Shown: in pieces, positions 9,201-21,130 of the stretch
Layout of the letters: every line of letters starts with the position of its first letter
Position numbering within the stretch: position 1 is the first letter of the stretch
NCBI RefSeq assembly: GCF_014378035.1
Contig: NZ_JACMOM010000372.1
Coordinates: 1-48,440, forward strand
DNA length: 48,440 bases
Direction of reading: 5' to 3'
Source: Aeromicrobium sp.
GTDB taxonomy: Bacteria; Actinomycetota; Actinomycetes; Propionibacteriales; Nocardioidaceae
Made by a program: the position numbers and the translations under genes
The notes under the pieces: generated by a model
Seen by the model: only the letters and a program-made list of their open reading frames with translations
Told to the model about the DNA's origin: nothing
The model's database searches: none

Positions 9201-9971
9201 CTACGGAGCAGCGGGGTGATCGCCGAGGCCGTTGAGCTGCTCGCCCAGCTCGACGTCGATGGCATCGCGCAGCTCGCTGCGAAAGATGCCGAGGGTGACT
9301 TGGCTGGCGACTGGCAGCAGGCTCTCGATGATGCCCAGCACCCTCGGCCAGTCGTCCTCGGGGTAGCCCGCGTCAACGAACGGTTGGACGAGCTCGGTGA
9401 CGACCTGACGGACGAAGGTGTCGGCGATAGTGCGCAAGTGCGTCTGCAGTATCGGGAACATGTCGATGACGGTTTGAGGCGCCAGCCCGATCGTGACTGC
9501 GGCAGCACCCGCCCGAACGACAGCGGGCTCGACCAGCAGCAGTTGGTCGCCTTCCTTGCGCTCGACGAGTCCGAGCTCCTCGAGAGCGTCGATCAAGCGG
9601 GAATCGCGGTCGACTCCGGCCAGCGCGGCGAGATCGTCGCGCTGCATGACCTCGGTCTCGACGTTGTCGGGCTGGTCGAGGATCGTCATGAGGTCGAGGG
9701 CGTGCCCGGCGGCCGTCTGAGGAGTGTTCTGCAGGGCCTGTTCGACGGCCGCGAGGGTGAACCCCCGCTCGAGCAGCTGGCGGATCAGCTGCAACCTCTG
9801 CAGGTGGTCGCGGTTGTAGTAGCCGGTGCGTCCGGCGAGGCGAGGGGCGTCGATCAGGCCCCGCCCGGCGTAGGCCCGGACGTTGCGCACAGTCATCTGC
9901 GCCCGCGAGGCCAGCTCGTCGACGGTGAACTCGTCGATCGCTGACTCATCCGCTGGCATGAGGTGAAGCAT
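9201..9971 (-). CDS. MerR family transcriptional regulator
   Basis: FTVDELASRAQMTVRNVRAYAGRGLIDAPRLAGRTGYYNRDHLQRLQLIRQLLERGFTLAAVEQAL. Confidence 0.88.
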   Translation of the reverse strand: MLHLMPADESAIDEFTVDELASRAQMTVRNVRAYAGRGLIDAPRLAGRTGYYNRDHLQRLQLIRQLLERGFTLAAVEQALQNTPQTAAGHALDLMTILDQPDNVETEVMQRDDLAALAGVDRDSRLIDALEELGLVERKEGDQLLLVEPAVVRAGAAAVTIGLAPQTVIDMFPILQTHLRTIADTFVRQVVTELVQPFVDAGYPEDDWPRVLGIIESLLPVASQVTLGIFRSELRDAIDVELGEQLNGLGDHPAAP

Positions 9972-10014
9972 AGGGGGCGCGGCAGCATGCCGCCGCTGCA
10001 GCCTGCGGGGCATC

Positions 10015-10572
10015 ATGGGGACCATGGACACGATGCGGGGCCGCCTCCTGGTGGCCACCCCGGCGATCGAGTCGGGGCCGTTTCTGCGCAGCGTCGTGTT
10101 CATGCTCGACCACGACGCTGACGGCGCCTTGGGCGTCATCGTCAACAGGCCGCTCGACTCCGACGTCGACGATGTCCTGCCTGACTGGGCTCGTCTCGTC
10201 AACGCCCCGGTGTGTCTCTTCGACGGAGGCCCCGTGGCGATGGACTCCGCCCTTGCGCTGGGAGTCATCGCCGATGTCGCCCCGGCAACCGGCTGGCGTC
10301 AGATGGCCGGACGGGTGGGCCTCGTCGACCTGGAGGGCCCACTGCCCAGGGACGGACAGTTCGTGGGGCTCAGGGTCTTCGCGGGCTACGCCGGGTGGGA
10401 ACCCGGGCAGCTCGAGGACGAGCTCGCGGAAGGTGCTTGGCTGTGCGTCGACGCGCTCGACGCCGACCTGGTGTCGCCACAGCCGGAGACGCTCTGGCGT
10501 GAGGTGCTGCGTCGACAGGACGACGATGTGAGGTTCTGGACGACATTCCCCGACGACCCCTCCACCAACTGA
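10015..10572 (+). CDS. YqgE/AlgH family protein
   Basis: GRLLVATPAIESGPFLRSVVFMLDHDADGALGVIVNRPL typical of YqgE/AlgH. Confidence 0.93.
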   Translation: MGTMDTMRGRLLVATPAIESGPFLRSVVFMLDHDADGALGVIVNRPLDSDVDDVLPDWARLVNAPVCLFDGGPVAMDSALALGVIADVAPATGWRQMAGRVGLVDLEGPLPRDGQFVGLRVFAGYAGWEPGQLEDELAEGAWLCVDALDADLVSPQPETLWREVLRRQDDDVRFWTTFPDDPSTN

Positions 10573-10595
10573 CCCGGACTCGCTAGACTCTTGGG

Positions 10596-10862
10596 GTGGC
10601 ATTCTTCGGGCGAGGTTCAGAGACAGTGGTCGACGAGCGCACCGACATGCGCACCGAAGATGGTGACCACGAGAAGTTCTCGCACTACGTGCCCAAGGAA
10701 AAGCTCACCGAGGCCATGATCATGGGGGAGCCGGTCGTTGCTCTGTGCGGCAAGGTCTGGATCCCGAGCCGTGATCCAGAACGGTTTCCCGTGTGCCCCG
10801 AGTGCAAGGACATCTGGGAGAGCATGAACAGCGACGACGGAGACCCTTCGGGTGACGCGTAG
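10596..10862 (+). CDS. DUF3039 domain-containing protein
   Basis: KFSHYVPKEKLTEAMIMGEPVVALCGKVWIPSRDPERFPVCPECKDIW; GTG start 7 nt after TAGACT. Confidence 0.88.
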   Translation: MAFFGRGSETVVDERTDMRTEDGDHEKFSHYVPKEKLTEAMIMGEPVVALCGKVWIPSRDPERFPVCPECKDIWESMNSDDGDPSGDA

Positions 10863-12552
10863 CCAGCACCTCCGGGTCTGGCAGCGTGAGGCGTTCGAGC
10901 TCTACCAGCGTGCGCAGCCGCGCGACTTCCTCACTGTGGCCACGCCCGGCGCAGGCAAGACGACCTTTGCTCTGACGATCGCCGCCGACCTGCTCGCCCG
11001 CGGCCTCGTCGAGCGTGTCGTCGTCGTCACCCCGACCGACCACCTCAAGACCCAATGGGCCCTGGCGGCCTCGGGCATCGGCATCATCCTCGACCCGACT
11101 CTCGCGGGTTCGGGCGTCCTCGGGAGCGACTTCCAAGGCTTCGCGGTCACCTACGCGGGCCTGGCGGTCAACCCCAACGCCTACCGTGCCCGTATCGAGC
11201 ACCGCCCGACGATGGTCATCCTCGATGAGGTGCACCACGCCGCCGACGCACTGTCGTGGGGCGACGCCGTGCAGGAGGCCTGTGAGCCGGCCATCCGCCG
11301 GCTGTCGCTGACCGGCACGCCGTTTCGGTCCGACGACAACCCCATCCCCTTCGTCACGTACGCGCCGGCCACCGACGGAACCGTCACGAGCGTCGCCGAC
11401 TTCTCGTACGGCTACGGTCATGCGCTGAAGGACGGTGTCGTCCGTCCCGTGCTGTTCATGGCCTACTCGGGGCAGATGCACTGGCGCACCCGCGCCGGCG
11501 ACGAGGTCGCGGCGCGGCTCGGCGAACCACTCGACCGGGCTGCCACGGCTCAGGCGCTCCGCACCGCACTGCACCCGCAGGGCTCATGGATACCGGCGGT
11601 GCTCACGGCGGCGCACACGCGCCTGATGGAGGTGCGCCGCGACGTCCCTGACGCCGGCGGTCTGGTGATCGCGAGCGACCAGGACACCGCACGTCAGTAC
11701 GCGTCGGTGCTGGCAGACATCACGGGGGTGGTGCCCACCGTCGTGCTCTCGGACGAGCCCGGTTCGAGCGCTCGCATCGCCGACTTCTCGGCCGGGATGA
11801 CGACCTGGATGGTGGCCGTGCGCATGGTCAGCGAAGGCGTCGACATCCCCCGGCTCTCGGTGGGTGTCTACGCCACGACGACCGCCACCCCGCTCTACTT
11901 CGCCCAGGCCGTCGGTCGATTCGTGCGGGCCCGACGCAAGGGTGAGACCGCCTCGATCTTCGTGCCCAGCGTGCCCGTGCTGCTCGCGCTGGCGTCCGAC
12001 CTCGAGGCGCAGCGCGACCACGTCATCGGGCGCCCAGTCAAGGACGAGGCCGATCTCTTCGCCGCCGAGGCAGAGCTCCTCGCCCAGGCACAGCAGGACG
12101 AGGGTGCCTCCGACCAGCTCGGTGAGTACCGCGCGCTGGGCAGCGACGCCTCCTTCGATCGGCTGGTCTACGACGGCGGCGAGTTCGGGTACGACTCGCT
12201 GTCCGACGATGACGGCGAGCTCGACTTCCTCGGCATCCCCGGCCTGCTCGACCACGACCAGGTCGCCGAGCTGCTCCGGACGTCTCGGGCCAAGCGGGCG
12301 AAGGCGAAGAGCGCGTCGGCCGCCACAGCCCCGGCTGAGGCCGATGTGGCGTTCGAACGACGTAGTGAGCTCCGCCGAGAGCTGCACGCCCTTGTCGGTG
12401 CCTGGTTCCACCGCACGGGGCAGCCGCACGGGGTCACTCACAGCCGCCTGCGTCAGCAGTGCGGCGGTCCGGCCGCGGCGCAGGCCTCGTCGGCCCAGCT
12501 GCAGGCGCGCATCGACGCCGTGCGGGTGTGGGCCCTCAAGGCATCCGGCTGA
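10852..12552 (+). CDS. DEAD/DEAH box superfamily II helicase
   Basis: ATPGAGKTTFA Walker A, ILDEVHHA, LTGTPFRSD; overlaps DUF3039 by 11 nt. Confidence 0.9.
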   Translation: MTRSQHLRVWQREAFELYQRAQPRDFLTVATPGAGKTTFALTIAADLLARGLVERVVVVTPTDHLKTQWALAASGIGIILDPTLAGSGVLGSDFQGFAVTYAGLAVNPNAYRARIEHRPTMVILDEVHHAADALSWGDAVQEACEPAIRRLSLTGTPFRSDDNPIPFVTYAPATDGTVTSVADFSYGYGHALKDGVVRPVLFMAYSGQMHWRTRAGDEVAARLGEPLDRAATAQALRTALHPQGSWIPAVLTAAHTRLMEVRRDVPDAGGLVIASDQDTARQYASVLADITGVVPTVVLSDEPGSSARIADFSAGMTTWMVAVRMVSEGVDIPRLSVGVYATTTATPLYFAQAVGRFVRARRKGETASIFVPSVPVLLALASDLEAQRDHVIGRPVKDEADLFAAEAELLAQAQQDEGASDQLGEYRALGSDASFDRLVYDGGEFGYDSLSDDDGELDFLGIPGLLDHDQVAELLRTSRAKRAKAKSASAATAPAEADVAFERRSELRRELHALVGAWFHRTGQPHGVTHSRLRQQCGGPAAAQASSAQLQARIDAVRVWALKASG

Positions 12553-12623
12553 CGCCGCACGTGAGACGCACGACTCGCACCGTCAGGTCGGCGGGACGAT
12601 GAGGACCCGAGAAAGGACTTCAG

Positions 12624-13565
12624 TTGACTGCCATGGCCCTGCGCACGCGAGTCTTCGCCGCAATCCTGCGACGCACTGCGACGCCCGTCGAGGAGGCGAA
12701 GGACTACTCCAAGCTCCGCGCCGAGCGGTTGAAGCTGCAGGCCTCGGCTGCCGGAGGCCTGATCTTCGGTCGCGTCGACAAGGCGGCGACGGTCGAGGAG
12801 ATCACCGTCGGAGCTGGTTCGCGCGCGCTGGTGCACCGGCCGAAGGGTGCCATCGGCCCACTCCCGTGCGTCATCAACTTCCACGGTGGCGGCTGGGTGC
12901 AAGGCAACCCCGAGCAGTCCGCGTGGCTCTCGAGCCGGGTCGCGGTGCGCAACAAGGCCGTCGTGATCTCACCGTCGTACCGGCTCGCCCCCGAAAACGT
13001 CTTCCCGGCCGGTCTCCACGACTGCCGCGATGCCGTGGCGTGGGTGGTCGAGCACGCCGACGAGCTCGGCATCAACCCTGAGCGCATCGCGGTGATGGGC
13101 GACAGCGCTGGCGGCAACCTGGCCGCCGTCGTGGCGTTGCTCGCGCGGGACGCCGGTGGCCCGGTGCTGCGCGCGCAGGTGCTGATCTATCCGGGTGTCG
13201 AGATGTACGACCGCTGGCCGTCGGAGGACCGCAACGCCGAGGCGCCGGTGCTGACGTCGGAGGGCATGCGCGCCTTCGGGCGGCTCTACCTCGGCGAGCA
13301 GTACGGCACGGAGGACTTCCGCGCCTCCCCGATCAGGGCCTCCTCGCACGCCGACCTGCCGAAGGCCTTCATCCTCACGGCTGAGCACGACCCGCTCCTG
13401 GACAATGGCGCGCACTACCGCGACGCGCTCGTGGCCGACGGGGTGCCGGTGCGCTATGCCGAGTACGGCGGTGCGATTCACGGTTTCATGAGCCTCCCCG
13501 GGGTGGTTCCGGTGTCCAAGAGAGCGCTCGACGACATCGTCGATTTTCTGTCGACGACGCTCTGA
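12624..13565 (+). CDS. Alpha/beta hydrolase (HSL/lipase-like)
   Basis: NFHGGGWVQG oxyanion motif, MGDSAGGNLAA nucleophile elbow, C-terminal AIHGF. Confidence 0.92.
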   Translation: MTAMALRTRVFAAILRRTATPVEEAKDYSKLRAERLKLQASAAGGLIFGRVDKAATVEEITVGAGSRALVHRPKGAIGPLPCVINFHGGGWVQGNPEQSAWLSSRVAVRNKAVVISPSYRLAPENVFPAGLHDCRDAVAWVVEHADELGINPERIAVMGDSAGGNLAAVVALLARDAGGPVLRAQVLIYPGVEMYDRWPSEDRNAEAPVLTSEGMRAFGRLYLGEQYGTEDFRASPIRASSHADLPKAFILTAEHDPLLDNGAHYRDALVADGVPVRYAEYGGAIHGFMSLPGVVPVSKRALDDIVDFLSTTL

Positions 13566-13694
13566 GGCATGCTGGCAGGGCGAACCGTCGTGACGCTGTC
13601 ATGACAGCCACCCTCGACACCGGCGAGCTCACGAGCCTGGCCGCTGACACCGTCGGTCGGGAAGTTTCGCCGGGGGAGTCGCGTTGCACCCCGT

Positions 13695-14732
13695 GTGAGA
13701 CTTTCTGTGCTCGATCTCGTTCCTGTCCGCACCGATCAGACGACCAGCGATGCCGTTGCCGCGACCGTGTCGCTCGCGCAGGTCGCCGACCGAGTCGGCT
13801 ACACCCGTTACTGGGTGGCCGAGCACCACAACATGCCTGCGGTTGCCGCGACATCGCCGCCGGTGCTCATCGCGATCCTCGGGGCCCACACCTCCACGAT
13901 CAGGCTCGGTTCCGGTGGTGTCATGCTGCCCAACCACGCGCCGCTCGCCGTGGCGGAGCAGTTCGCCCTGCTCGAGGCGGCCACTCCCGGCCGCATCGAC
14001 CTCGGCATCGGTCGCGCCCCCGGCTCCGACCCCGTGACATCGATGGCCCTGCGTGGTGCGGCGGGCCGCGACGACACCGACATCGAGAACTTCCCGCAGT
14101 ACCTCGACGACGTCGTCGCCCTGATGGGCGCCGACGGCGTGCGTGTGGCGATACCCCGTCAGGAGTACATCCTCAAGGCCACGCCCGCTGCGGCGAGCGA
14201 GCCGCGCATGTGGCTGCTCGGATCGTCGATGTACTCGGCGCACCTCGCGGCGGCCAAGGGCCTGCCCTACGTCTTCGCCCACCACTTCTCGGGTCACGGC
14301 ACTGCTGAGGCGCTTGAGGTCTACCGCTCGGAGTTCCGGCCCAGCGACCTCTCACCGGAGCCCGTCACCTTCCTCACCGTGAATGCCTCGGTGGCCGACA
14401 CCGAGGAGGAGGCCGCCGCCCTGATGCTGCCCAACCTGCACATGATGGCAAAGCTCCGCACGGGCCAGCCGCTCACGGCACTCGACCTCGTCGAGGACGC
14501 CGAAGCCATCTCGTTGGCACCCCAGGCACAGGCCATCGTCGAATCCAGCCTGGCTCGCGCTGTCGTCGGCACACCCGAGTCAGCTGCCGCCCAGATCAGG
14601 TCGCTGGCCGAGCAGTTCGGCGTCGACGAGGTGATGATCAACCCCGTCGCGTCTGACCGCCGCGGCACCGACCCGCGTGCGGCACCTGGTCGCGAGCACA
14701 CCGTCGAGCTGCTTGCCAAAGAGCTGCTCTGA
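13695..14732 (+). CDS. LLM class flavin-dependent oxidoreductase
   Basis: LSVLDLVPVRTDQTTSDAVAATVSLAQVADRVGYTRYWVAEHHNMPAVA luciferase-like fold. Confidence 0.92.
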   Translation: MRLSVLDLVPVRTDQTTSDAVAATVSLAQVADRVGYTRYWVAEHHNMPAVAATSPPVLIAILGAHTSTIRLGSGGVMLPNHAPLAVAEQFALLEAATPGRIDLGIGRAPGSDPVTSMALRGAAGRDDTDIENFPQYLDDVVALMGADGVRVAIPRQEYILKATPAAASEPRMWLLGSSMYSAHLAAAKGLPYVFAHHFSGHGTAEALEVYRSEFRPSDLSPEPVTFLTVNASVADTEEEAAALMLPNLHMMAKLRTGQPLTALDLVEDAEAISLAPQAQAIVESSLARAVVGTPESAAAQIRSLAEQFGVDEVMINPVASDRRGTDPRAAPGREHTVELLAKELL

Positions 14733-14810
14733 GCGAGCATTGCTCTGCTCGCCGCCGCCAGTTCACCGTGAGGTGGGCTGGCGTTGGGACGAGACCGACA
14801 TGGTCGGTGC

Positions 14811-14948
14811 ATGCCCCAGCCAGATGCCCCGATGCCGTCACGCCTGAATCTGCTCGTTCGCTCGGCGGTCCGCCCGGCGCTCGCGGGTATCGCTGCCGGT
14901 GCCCTTGCTGCTGCCATGGTGCCGTTCGCCGCCGCGAACGACGGTTGA
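14811..14948 (+). CDS. Possible 45-aa small secreted or membrane peptide
   Basis: MPQPDAPMPSRLNLLVRSAVRPALAGIAAGALAAAMVPFAAANDG: basic N-region, hydrophobic core, AAAN cleavage-like site; in a gap between larger genes. Confidence 0.3.
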   Translation: MPQPDAPMPSRLNLLVRSAVRPALAGIAAGALAAAMVPFAAANDG

Positions 14949-15047
14949 CCACTCGGCGTGGGGACGAGCAAGGCCGCGACCCTCACGAGGAGCAAGGCCC
15001 GGTCCGGCATCGACCGTCTCACGCGTGATCGTTCGCTGACGCTCCGG

Positions 15048-16370
15048 TCAGAACCAGATGCTGAGCCACGGCGCGACGGGCGACCTGAACATCGCCTCGA
15101 GCGTCGTGGCGTCACCCGTGACCCGGCCGGCCTGGGCCAGCACGAGCGGTGAGACGCCACCGAGGTGGATCGCGCTGAGCTCGTTGATCGACATGCTGAC
15201 GTCGACCGGCTCGCCGACCGCTGTCACGACGGCCGATCCGGTTGAGTCAACCTCAAGAACCCACGCACCCTCGGTGTGGAGCCCGGCAGCTGCCCCCAAC
15301 GGGTCGGCGACCCCGACGACGATGCGTCCGGGAGTCGCATACGTGCGCGCCTCGAGGGCTGCCTTGACGTCGAGGATGCGGGTCCAGAGGTGGTCGAACT
15401 CAGTCACGCCGACGGCGCGGTGGTCGGCGATCATCCAGCGCAGGGGCTCGTCGGGCGGGCGCAGGTGGGCCGTGATCGTGGAGACGAGGTCCATCTGCAC
15501 GAGGAATCGCCAGAGGCCCGCGTACGCATCGGCGGTGGCTGACACGAGGTGCAGCAGCGTGAGGTGGTGGTTGGTGAAGTCGCCGGCGTTCTCCTTGACG
15601 CGGAAGATCGCGAAACCCTGAGCCATGCCCGACTCGTCGTCGTACCGGACGCAGCGCAGGGTCTTGGCCTCCTCGTCGCCCACCATGAGCCCGAGCTGAC
15701 GGTCCCAGAGGATGCCGTCGTAGGCGATCTGGCCGGGTGTCGCCAGGCGCACCCGCTCGACGATCTCGTGGCCGCCGACGCGCAGCTGCTGGGGGCTGAC
15801 GAACTGCACCCGGCCGCCGGCCACGGGGCCGATCCATCTCGCGCGGCGGGTGTCGACCGTCAGGTCGCAGGCCATGGCCGACGGGGCGAAACCGAACCGG
15901 CCATAGATCGTGGACTCCGACACCGTCAGCATCGCGAGCGGGAGGTCGAGCGCCGCAGCCGTGCGCAGCTCGGCCTCGATGACGGCCCTCGCGATGCCGC
16001 GGCGGCGGTGCGTCGGTGCGACCGTCACGCCACTGATTGCCCAAGCGGGCAACGACCTGTGCCCCGGCACCGTCAGCTCGGCTGGCCACACCTGGGTCGT
16101 GGCCACCGGAGTCAGGGGATTCGCCTCGCTGTCGTCCCACACCCCGGTGGTGCGGCGCACGCGTGCGTAGCCCCGACGCTGCTCGACGTGCTCGGTGGTG
16201 CCGGCGGCCGAATGGAAACCACGTGACTCCGCCTCCGTCCAGGCCGCGAAGGCCGCCTCGTCGGCGGTGTCGACAAGACCGAGACGAAGGCCGTCGGCGG
16301 CAAGCAGGTCTCGCGACGTCCCATCGACGCCGATCTCGAGGTGTCGGGAACCTGCATGTTCGGCGCTCAT
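15048..16370 (-). CDS. GNAT family N-acetyltransferase, Eis-like with C-terminal SCP2-like domain
   Basis: ISGVTVAPTHRRRGIARAVIEAEL acetyl-CoA loop; Eis-type length and C-terminal organisation. Confidence 0.87.
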   Translation of the reverse strand: MSAEHAGSRHLEIGVDGTSRDLLAADGLRLGLVDTADEAAFAAWTEAESRGFHSAAGTTEHVEQRRGYARVRRTTGVWDDSEANPLTPVATTQVWPAELTVPGHRSLPAWAISGVTVAPTHRRRGIARAVIEAELRTAAALDLPLAMLTVSESTIYGRFGFAPSAMACDLTVDTRRARWIGPVAGGRVQFVSPQQLRVGGHEIVERVRLATPGQIAYDGILWDRQLGLMVGDEEAKTLRCVRYDDESGMAQGFAIFRVKENAGDFTNHHLTLLHLVSATADAYAGLWRFLVQMDLVSTITAHLRPPDEPLRWMIADHRAVGVTEFDHLWTRILDVKAALEARTYATPGRIVVGVADPLGAAAGLHTEGAWVLEVDSTGSAVVTAVGEPVDVSMSINELSAIHLGGVSPLVLAQAGRVTGDATTLEAMFRSPVAPWLSIWF

Positions 16371-16398
16371 GCTGTCAGGATATCGACGTCGGACGGGC

Positions 16399-16950
16399 TC
16401 AGACAGTCACGACCCCGGCTGCTCCGAGCTCGTCCGTCACCGCGGGGATATTGTCGGGCGACACCGCTGCGGTCAGGCCCGCGATGACCCGGACCGAGAA
16501 GCCCTCGCGGGCCGCGTCAAGGGCCGTCGCCCGGACGCAGTGGTCAGTAGCGATGCCGCAGATGTCGACCTCGTCGACACCACGCTCACGGAGCCAGTCG
16601 GCCAGTCCGATGCCCGAGGCGGTCACCCCCTCGAACCCCGAGTAGGCCGCGGTGTACTCACCCTTGAGGAACGACTCGGCAAACATCGACGGGTCGAGCG
16701 GCGCATGCATCTGCTCGCCGGGGGTGCCGACGACACAGTGCCGAGGCCACGAGTCGATGAAGTCGGGGGTGTCGGAGAAGTGGTCGCCCGGGTCGATGTG
16801 GTGGTCGCGCGTGGCCACGACCAGCTGGTGGGAACCGAATGCCAGCAGCTCAGCGACACCGATGGCGACAGCAGCGCCACCGGCGACCGCAAGCGAACCA
16901 CCCTCGCAGAAGTCGTTCTGCACGTCGACGACGATGAGGGCCCTCGTCAT
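16399..16950 (-). CDS. pncA: Nicotinamidase / isochorismatase family
   Basis: ALIVVDVQNDFCEGGSLAV; DICGIATDHCVRATALDAAREGF. Confidence 0.92.
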   Translation of the reverse strand: MTRALIVVDVQNDFCEGGSLAVAGGAAVAIGVAELLAFGSHQLVVATRDHHIDPGDHFSDTPDFIDSWPRHCVVGTPGEQMHAPLDPSMFAESFLKGEYTAAYSGFEGVTASGIGLADWLRERGVDEVDICGIATDHCVRATALDAAREGFSVRVIAGLTAAVSPDNIPAVTDELGAAGVVTV

Positions 16951-18254
16951 GAGAAGGCTCCCTCGTACACCGTGTCGAGAATCGGTTCGCCTCGCGACAG
17001 CTGCATCGCCGACGGCGGCAGCTCGCCGAGGGCCGCGCGCAGCCTGGCTCGCGCGTCGTCGAGGGTCTCGTGGTGGGCCCGCTGACCGTCGCGGACGAGC
17101 TCGACGAGGAGCGGGCGGTCGTTGCCGTCGTGTGCGGGCGGCTCCCCGATACCGATGACTTCCGCCTGCGCACGACCTGACGACCCGAGCCGGCGCGTCG
17201 GGTGCTTGCGGCCGCCCATCGAGACCTTGTCCTTGCTCTTCTTCGCCACAGGCATCATCTCGCCGTCGTCGCCGACCCGCGCGACGAGCTTGTAGACGAA
17301 TCCGCTCGTCGGAACCCCCGAACCGGTCACCAGCGCGGTGCCGACGCCGTAGCCGTCGACAGGCGCGGCCGCCAGACCGGCGATCGCGAACTCGTCCAGG
17401 TCACTCGTGACGGTGATGCGGGTCGACGTCGCGCCGAGCTCGTCGAGCTGCGAGCGAACTGTCCGGGCGAGCGACACGAGGTCGCCCGAGTCGAGGCGCA
17501 CACCGCCGAGCTCGGGACCCGCGAGGTCAACTGCCGTGCGGATCGCGGCGGGTATGTCGTACGTGTCGACCAGCAGGGTGGTGCCAGGTCCGAGGGCCCG
17601 GATCTGTGCGGCGAACGCCTCCCTCTCGGTGTCGTGGAGCAACGTGTAGGAGTGCGCGCTGGTGCCCGTGGTGGGGATGCCGTATGTCCGTCCGGCCTCG
17701 AGGTTGGACGTCGCGGCGAACCCGGCGATGTAGGCCGAGCGTGCGGCGGCGACAGCGGAGATCTCGTGGGTACGGCGTGATCCCATCTCGATGCATGGGC
17801 GGCCGCCGGCGGCGCTGATCATCCGGGTCGCCGCCGAAGCGATGGCTGAGTCGTGGTTGAGGATCGAGAGAAACAGCGTCTCGAGGATCACGCACTCGGC
17901 GAAGGTGCCCTCGACGATGAGCACGGGCGACTGCGGGAAGTAGAGCCCGCCGTCGGGATAGCCCCAGACGCTTCCACCGAAGCGGTAGTCGGCAAGCCAG
18001 CTGAGGGTGGCCTCGTCGACGACTTCTGCCTCACGGAGCCACTGCAGCTCGTCCTCGCCGAAGTGGAAGTCCTGGAGCGCGTCGAGGATGCGCCCGATTC
18101 CGGCGACGACCCCGTATCGCCGACCGGCCGACAGACGGCGGGCGAACATCTCGAAGACGGAGCGTCGTTGCGCCGTTCCGTCGCGCAATGTCGCCTGCAA
18201 CATCGTGAGCTCGTAGCGATCGGTGAGCAGTGCCGTGCTGGCGGAAGCGTTCAC
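16947..18254 (-). CDS. pncB: Nicotinate phosphoribosyltransferase
   Basis: [18 protein letters not shown]...RLDSGDL; GTG start at 18254 exactly 7 nt after a TATCCT -10. Confidence 0.92.
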   Translation of the reverse strand: MNASASTALLTDRYELTMLQATLRDGTAQRRSVFEMFARRLSAGRRYGVVAGIGRILDALQDFHFGEDELQWLREAEVVDEATLSWLADYRFGGSVWGYPDGGLYFPQSPVLIVEGTFAECVILETLFLSILNHDSAIASAATRMISAAGGRPCIEMGSRRTHEISAVAAARSAYIAGFAATSNLEAGRTYGIPTTGTSAHSYTLLHDTEREAFAAQIRALGPGTTLLVDTYDIPAAIRTAVDLAGPELGGVRLDSGDLVSLARTVRSQLDELGATSTRITVTSDLDEFAIAGLAAAPVDGYGVGTALVTGSGVPTSGFVYKLVARVGDDGEMMPVAKKSKDKVSMGGRKHPTRRLGSSGRAQAEVIGIGEPPAHDGNDRPLLVELVRDGQRAHHETLDDARARLRAALGELPPSAMQLSRGEPILDTVYEGAFS

Positions 18255-18358
18255 CACTTCAGGATAGGTGCCGTGGCGCGCGTGCGTCGGTGACGTCTGG
18301 CCGGCCGTTGCGGGTGGCACCATTTCGCTTCGGCATGACGCTGCGACACAATGGGGGC

Positions 18359-18655
18359 GTGACAACCCCGGCCCCCGTCGAGATCGCCGAGCCAGACGTC
18401 GTTGAGATTGTCGAGCTCGAGAATCCTTGGGTCACGATCGTCTGGAACGACCCGGTCAACCTGATGTCGTACGTTGCCTACGTGTTCCGCAACTACTTCG
18501 GCTACACCGAGGAGAAGTCTCACGAGCTGATGCTTGCGGTGCACCACGACGGCAAGGCCACGGTCTCCAGCGGCAGCCGCGAGCAGATGGAGGTCCACGT
18601 GCAGGCCATGCACGAGTACGGCCTGTGGGCCACGCTCGAGCGGGCTGACGCGTGA
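18359..18655 (+). CDS. clpS: ATP-dependent Clp protease adaptor ClpS
   Basis: [48 protein letters not shown]. Confidence 0.95.
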   Translation: MTTPAPVEIAEPDVVEIVELENPWVTIVWNDPVNLMSYVAYVFRNYFGYTEEKSHELMLAVHHDGKATVSSGSREQMEVHVQAMHEYGLWATLERADA

Positions 18656-19233
18656 AGCCGTTCAAGCGTCGCCGTCGTGGGGGCATCGCCGCCACCTTCG
18701 AGCCCGACGAGGCGCACCTGTTGGCCAACCTGTCAGGACAGGTCGTCGAGCTGCTGCGCGACCGCAACGGCGCCGAGGAGTCCGACGCAGACCCGCTGGC
18801 GGCCCAGCTCGGCATGGGCGGCCCGTCGGTCCCACCGGAAGACCCGGTGCTGCGCAGGCTGCTGCCCGACGCGTATCGCGACGACGAGGAAGACTCCGGT
18901 GAGTTCCGCCGGTTCACCGAGAAGTCTCTGACCACCGCCAAGGTCCACCACGCCGAGGCGCTCATCGGCTCGCTCGTCGACGGTGGGCTCACGTTCGGCG
19001 ACACCTCGCACGACGAGCACGTCATCGAGGTCGAGCTCGACGAGGCCGAGGTCCAGTCGTGGCTGCGGGCACTCACCGACGTCCGGCTGTCGCTCGCGGT
19101 ACGCCTCGGCATCGAGAACGACGAGGACGCCATGCTTGTCGCCGAGTCCGACGACGAGGCCATCGTCGCGACGTTCCACATCTACGACTGGCTGGGACAC
19201 GTCCAGGAGACACTCATCGCAGCCCTCGACTGA
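18652..19233 (+). CDS. DUF2017 domain-containing protein
   Basis: Position downstream of clpS as in mycobacteria; [33 protein letters not shown]; 4-nt overlap with clpS. Confidence 0.85.
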   Translation: MKPFKRRRRGGIAATFEPDEAHLLANLSGQVVELLRDRNGAEESDADPLAAQLGMGGPSVPPEDPVLRRLLPDAYRDDEEDSGEFRRFTEKSLTTAKVHHAEALIGSLVDGGLTFGDTSHDEHVIEVELDEAEVQSWLRALTDVRLSLAVRLGIENDEDAMLVAESDDEAIVATFHIYDWLGHVQETLIAALD

Positions 19234-19310
19234 CGAGCTCGGCGCCGGACCGCGGTCTTGCTCACCGGTCACGGCGGGTTCCTTCGCGCAGTAGCCGATA
19301 AACTGATGCC

Positions 19311-19801
19311 GTGCTGATCATCGACCAGGCCACGCATGACGCGATCATCGCGCATGCTCGCCGTGACCACCCCGACGAGGCGTGCGGCGTCGTTGCCGGC
19401 CCGATCGACTCCGACGTCCCCTTGCGGTTCATCCCGATGCTCAACGCCGCGATGTCGCCGACGTTCTACGAGTTCGACTCCGGCGACCTGCTGAAGCTCT
19501 ACCGCGACCTGGACGACCGCGACGAGGAGCCGGTCGTGATCTACCACTCGCACACCGCCACCGAGGCATATCCGTCTCGTACCGACATCAACCTCGCCGG
19601 TGAACCAGGCGCCCATTACGTCCTGGTGTCCACCCGTGACGGTGCCCACGACGACGGCCCGGTCGACTTCCGTTCCTATCGCATCGTCGATGGGGAGGTC
19701 TCGGAGGAAGAAGTTTGCCTCGTGGCGGCTTATACAGACGGGGCTCAGAACATCGAGCCTCATACGCACGGGCAGTCCACCCAACAGAAGGCAGAAGACT
19801 G

Positions 19802-19802
<1 letters not shown>
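19311..19802 (+). CDS. mec: Mov34/MPN/JAMM metallopeptidase, Mec-like (CysO-cysteine peptidase)
   Basis: JAMM motif HSHTATEAYPSRTD (HxHx7Sx2D); synteny with cysO-cysM. Confidence 0.9.
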
Positions 19803-21047
<1,245 letters not shown>

Positions 21048-21130
21048 GCCCATCGTGTCTGCACCACCATTCGCACCCCGAGTTGGCCGGACGTTGCGCG
21101 CCGCTCCAGCGCGTCGGCTAGCCTTCTGCC

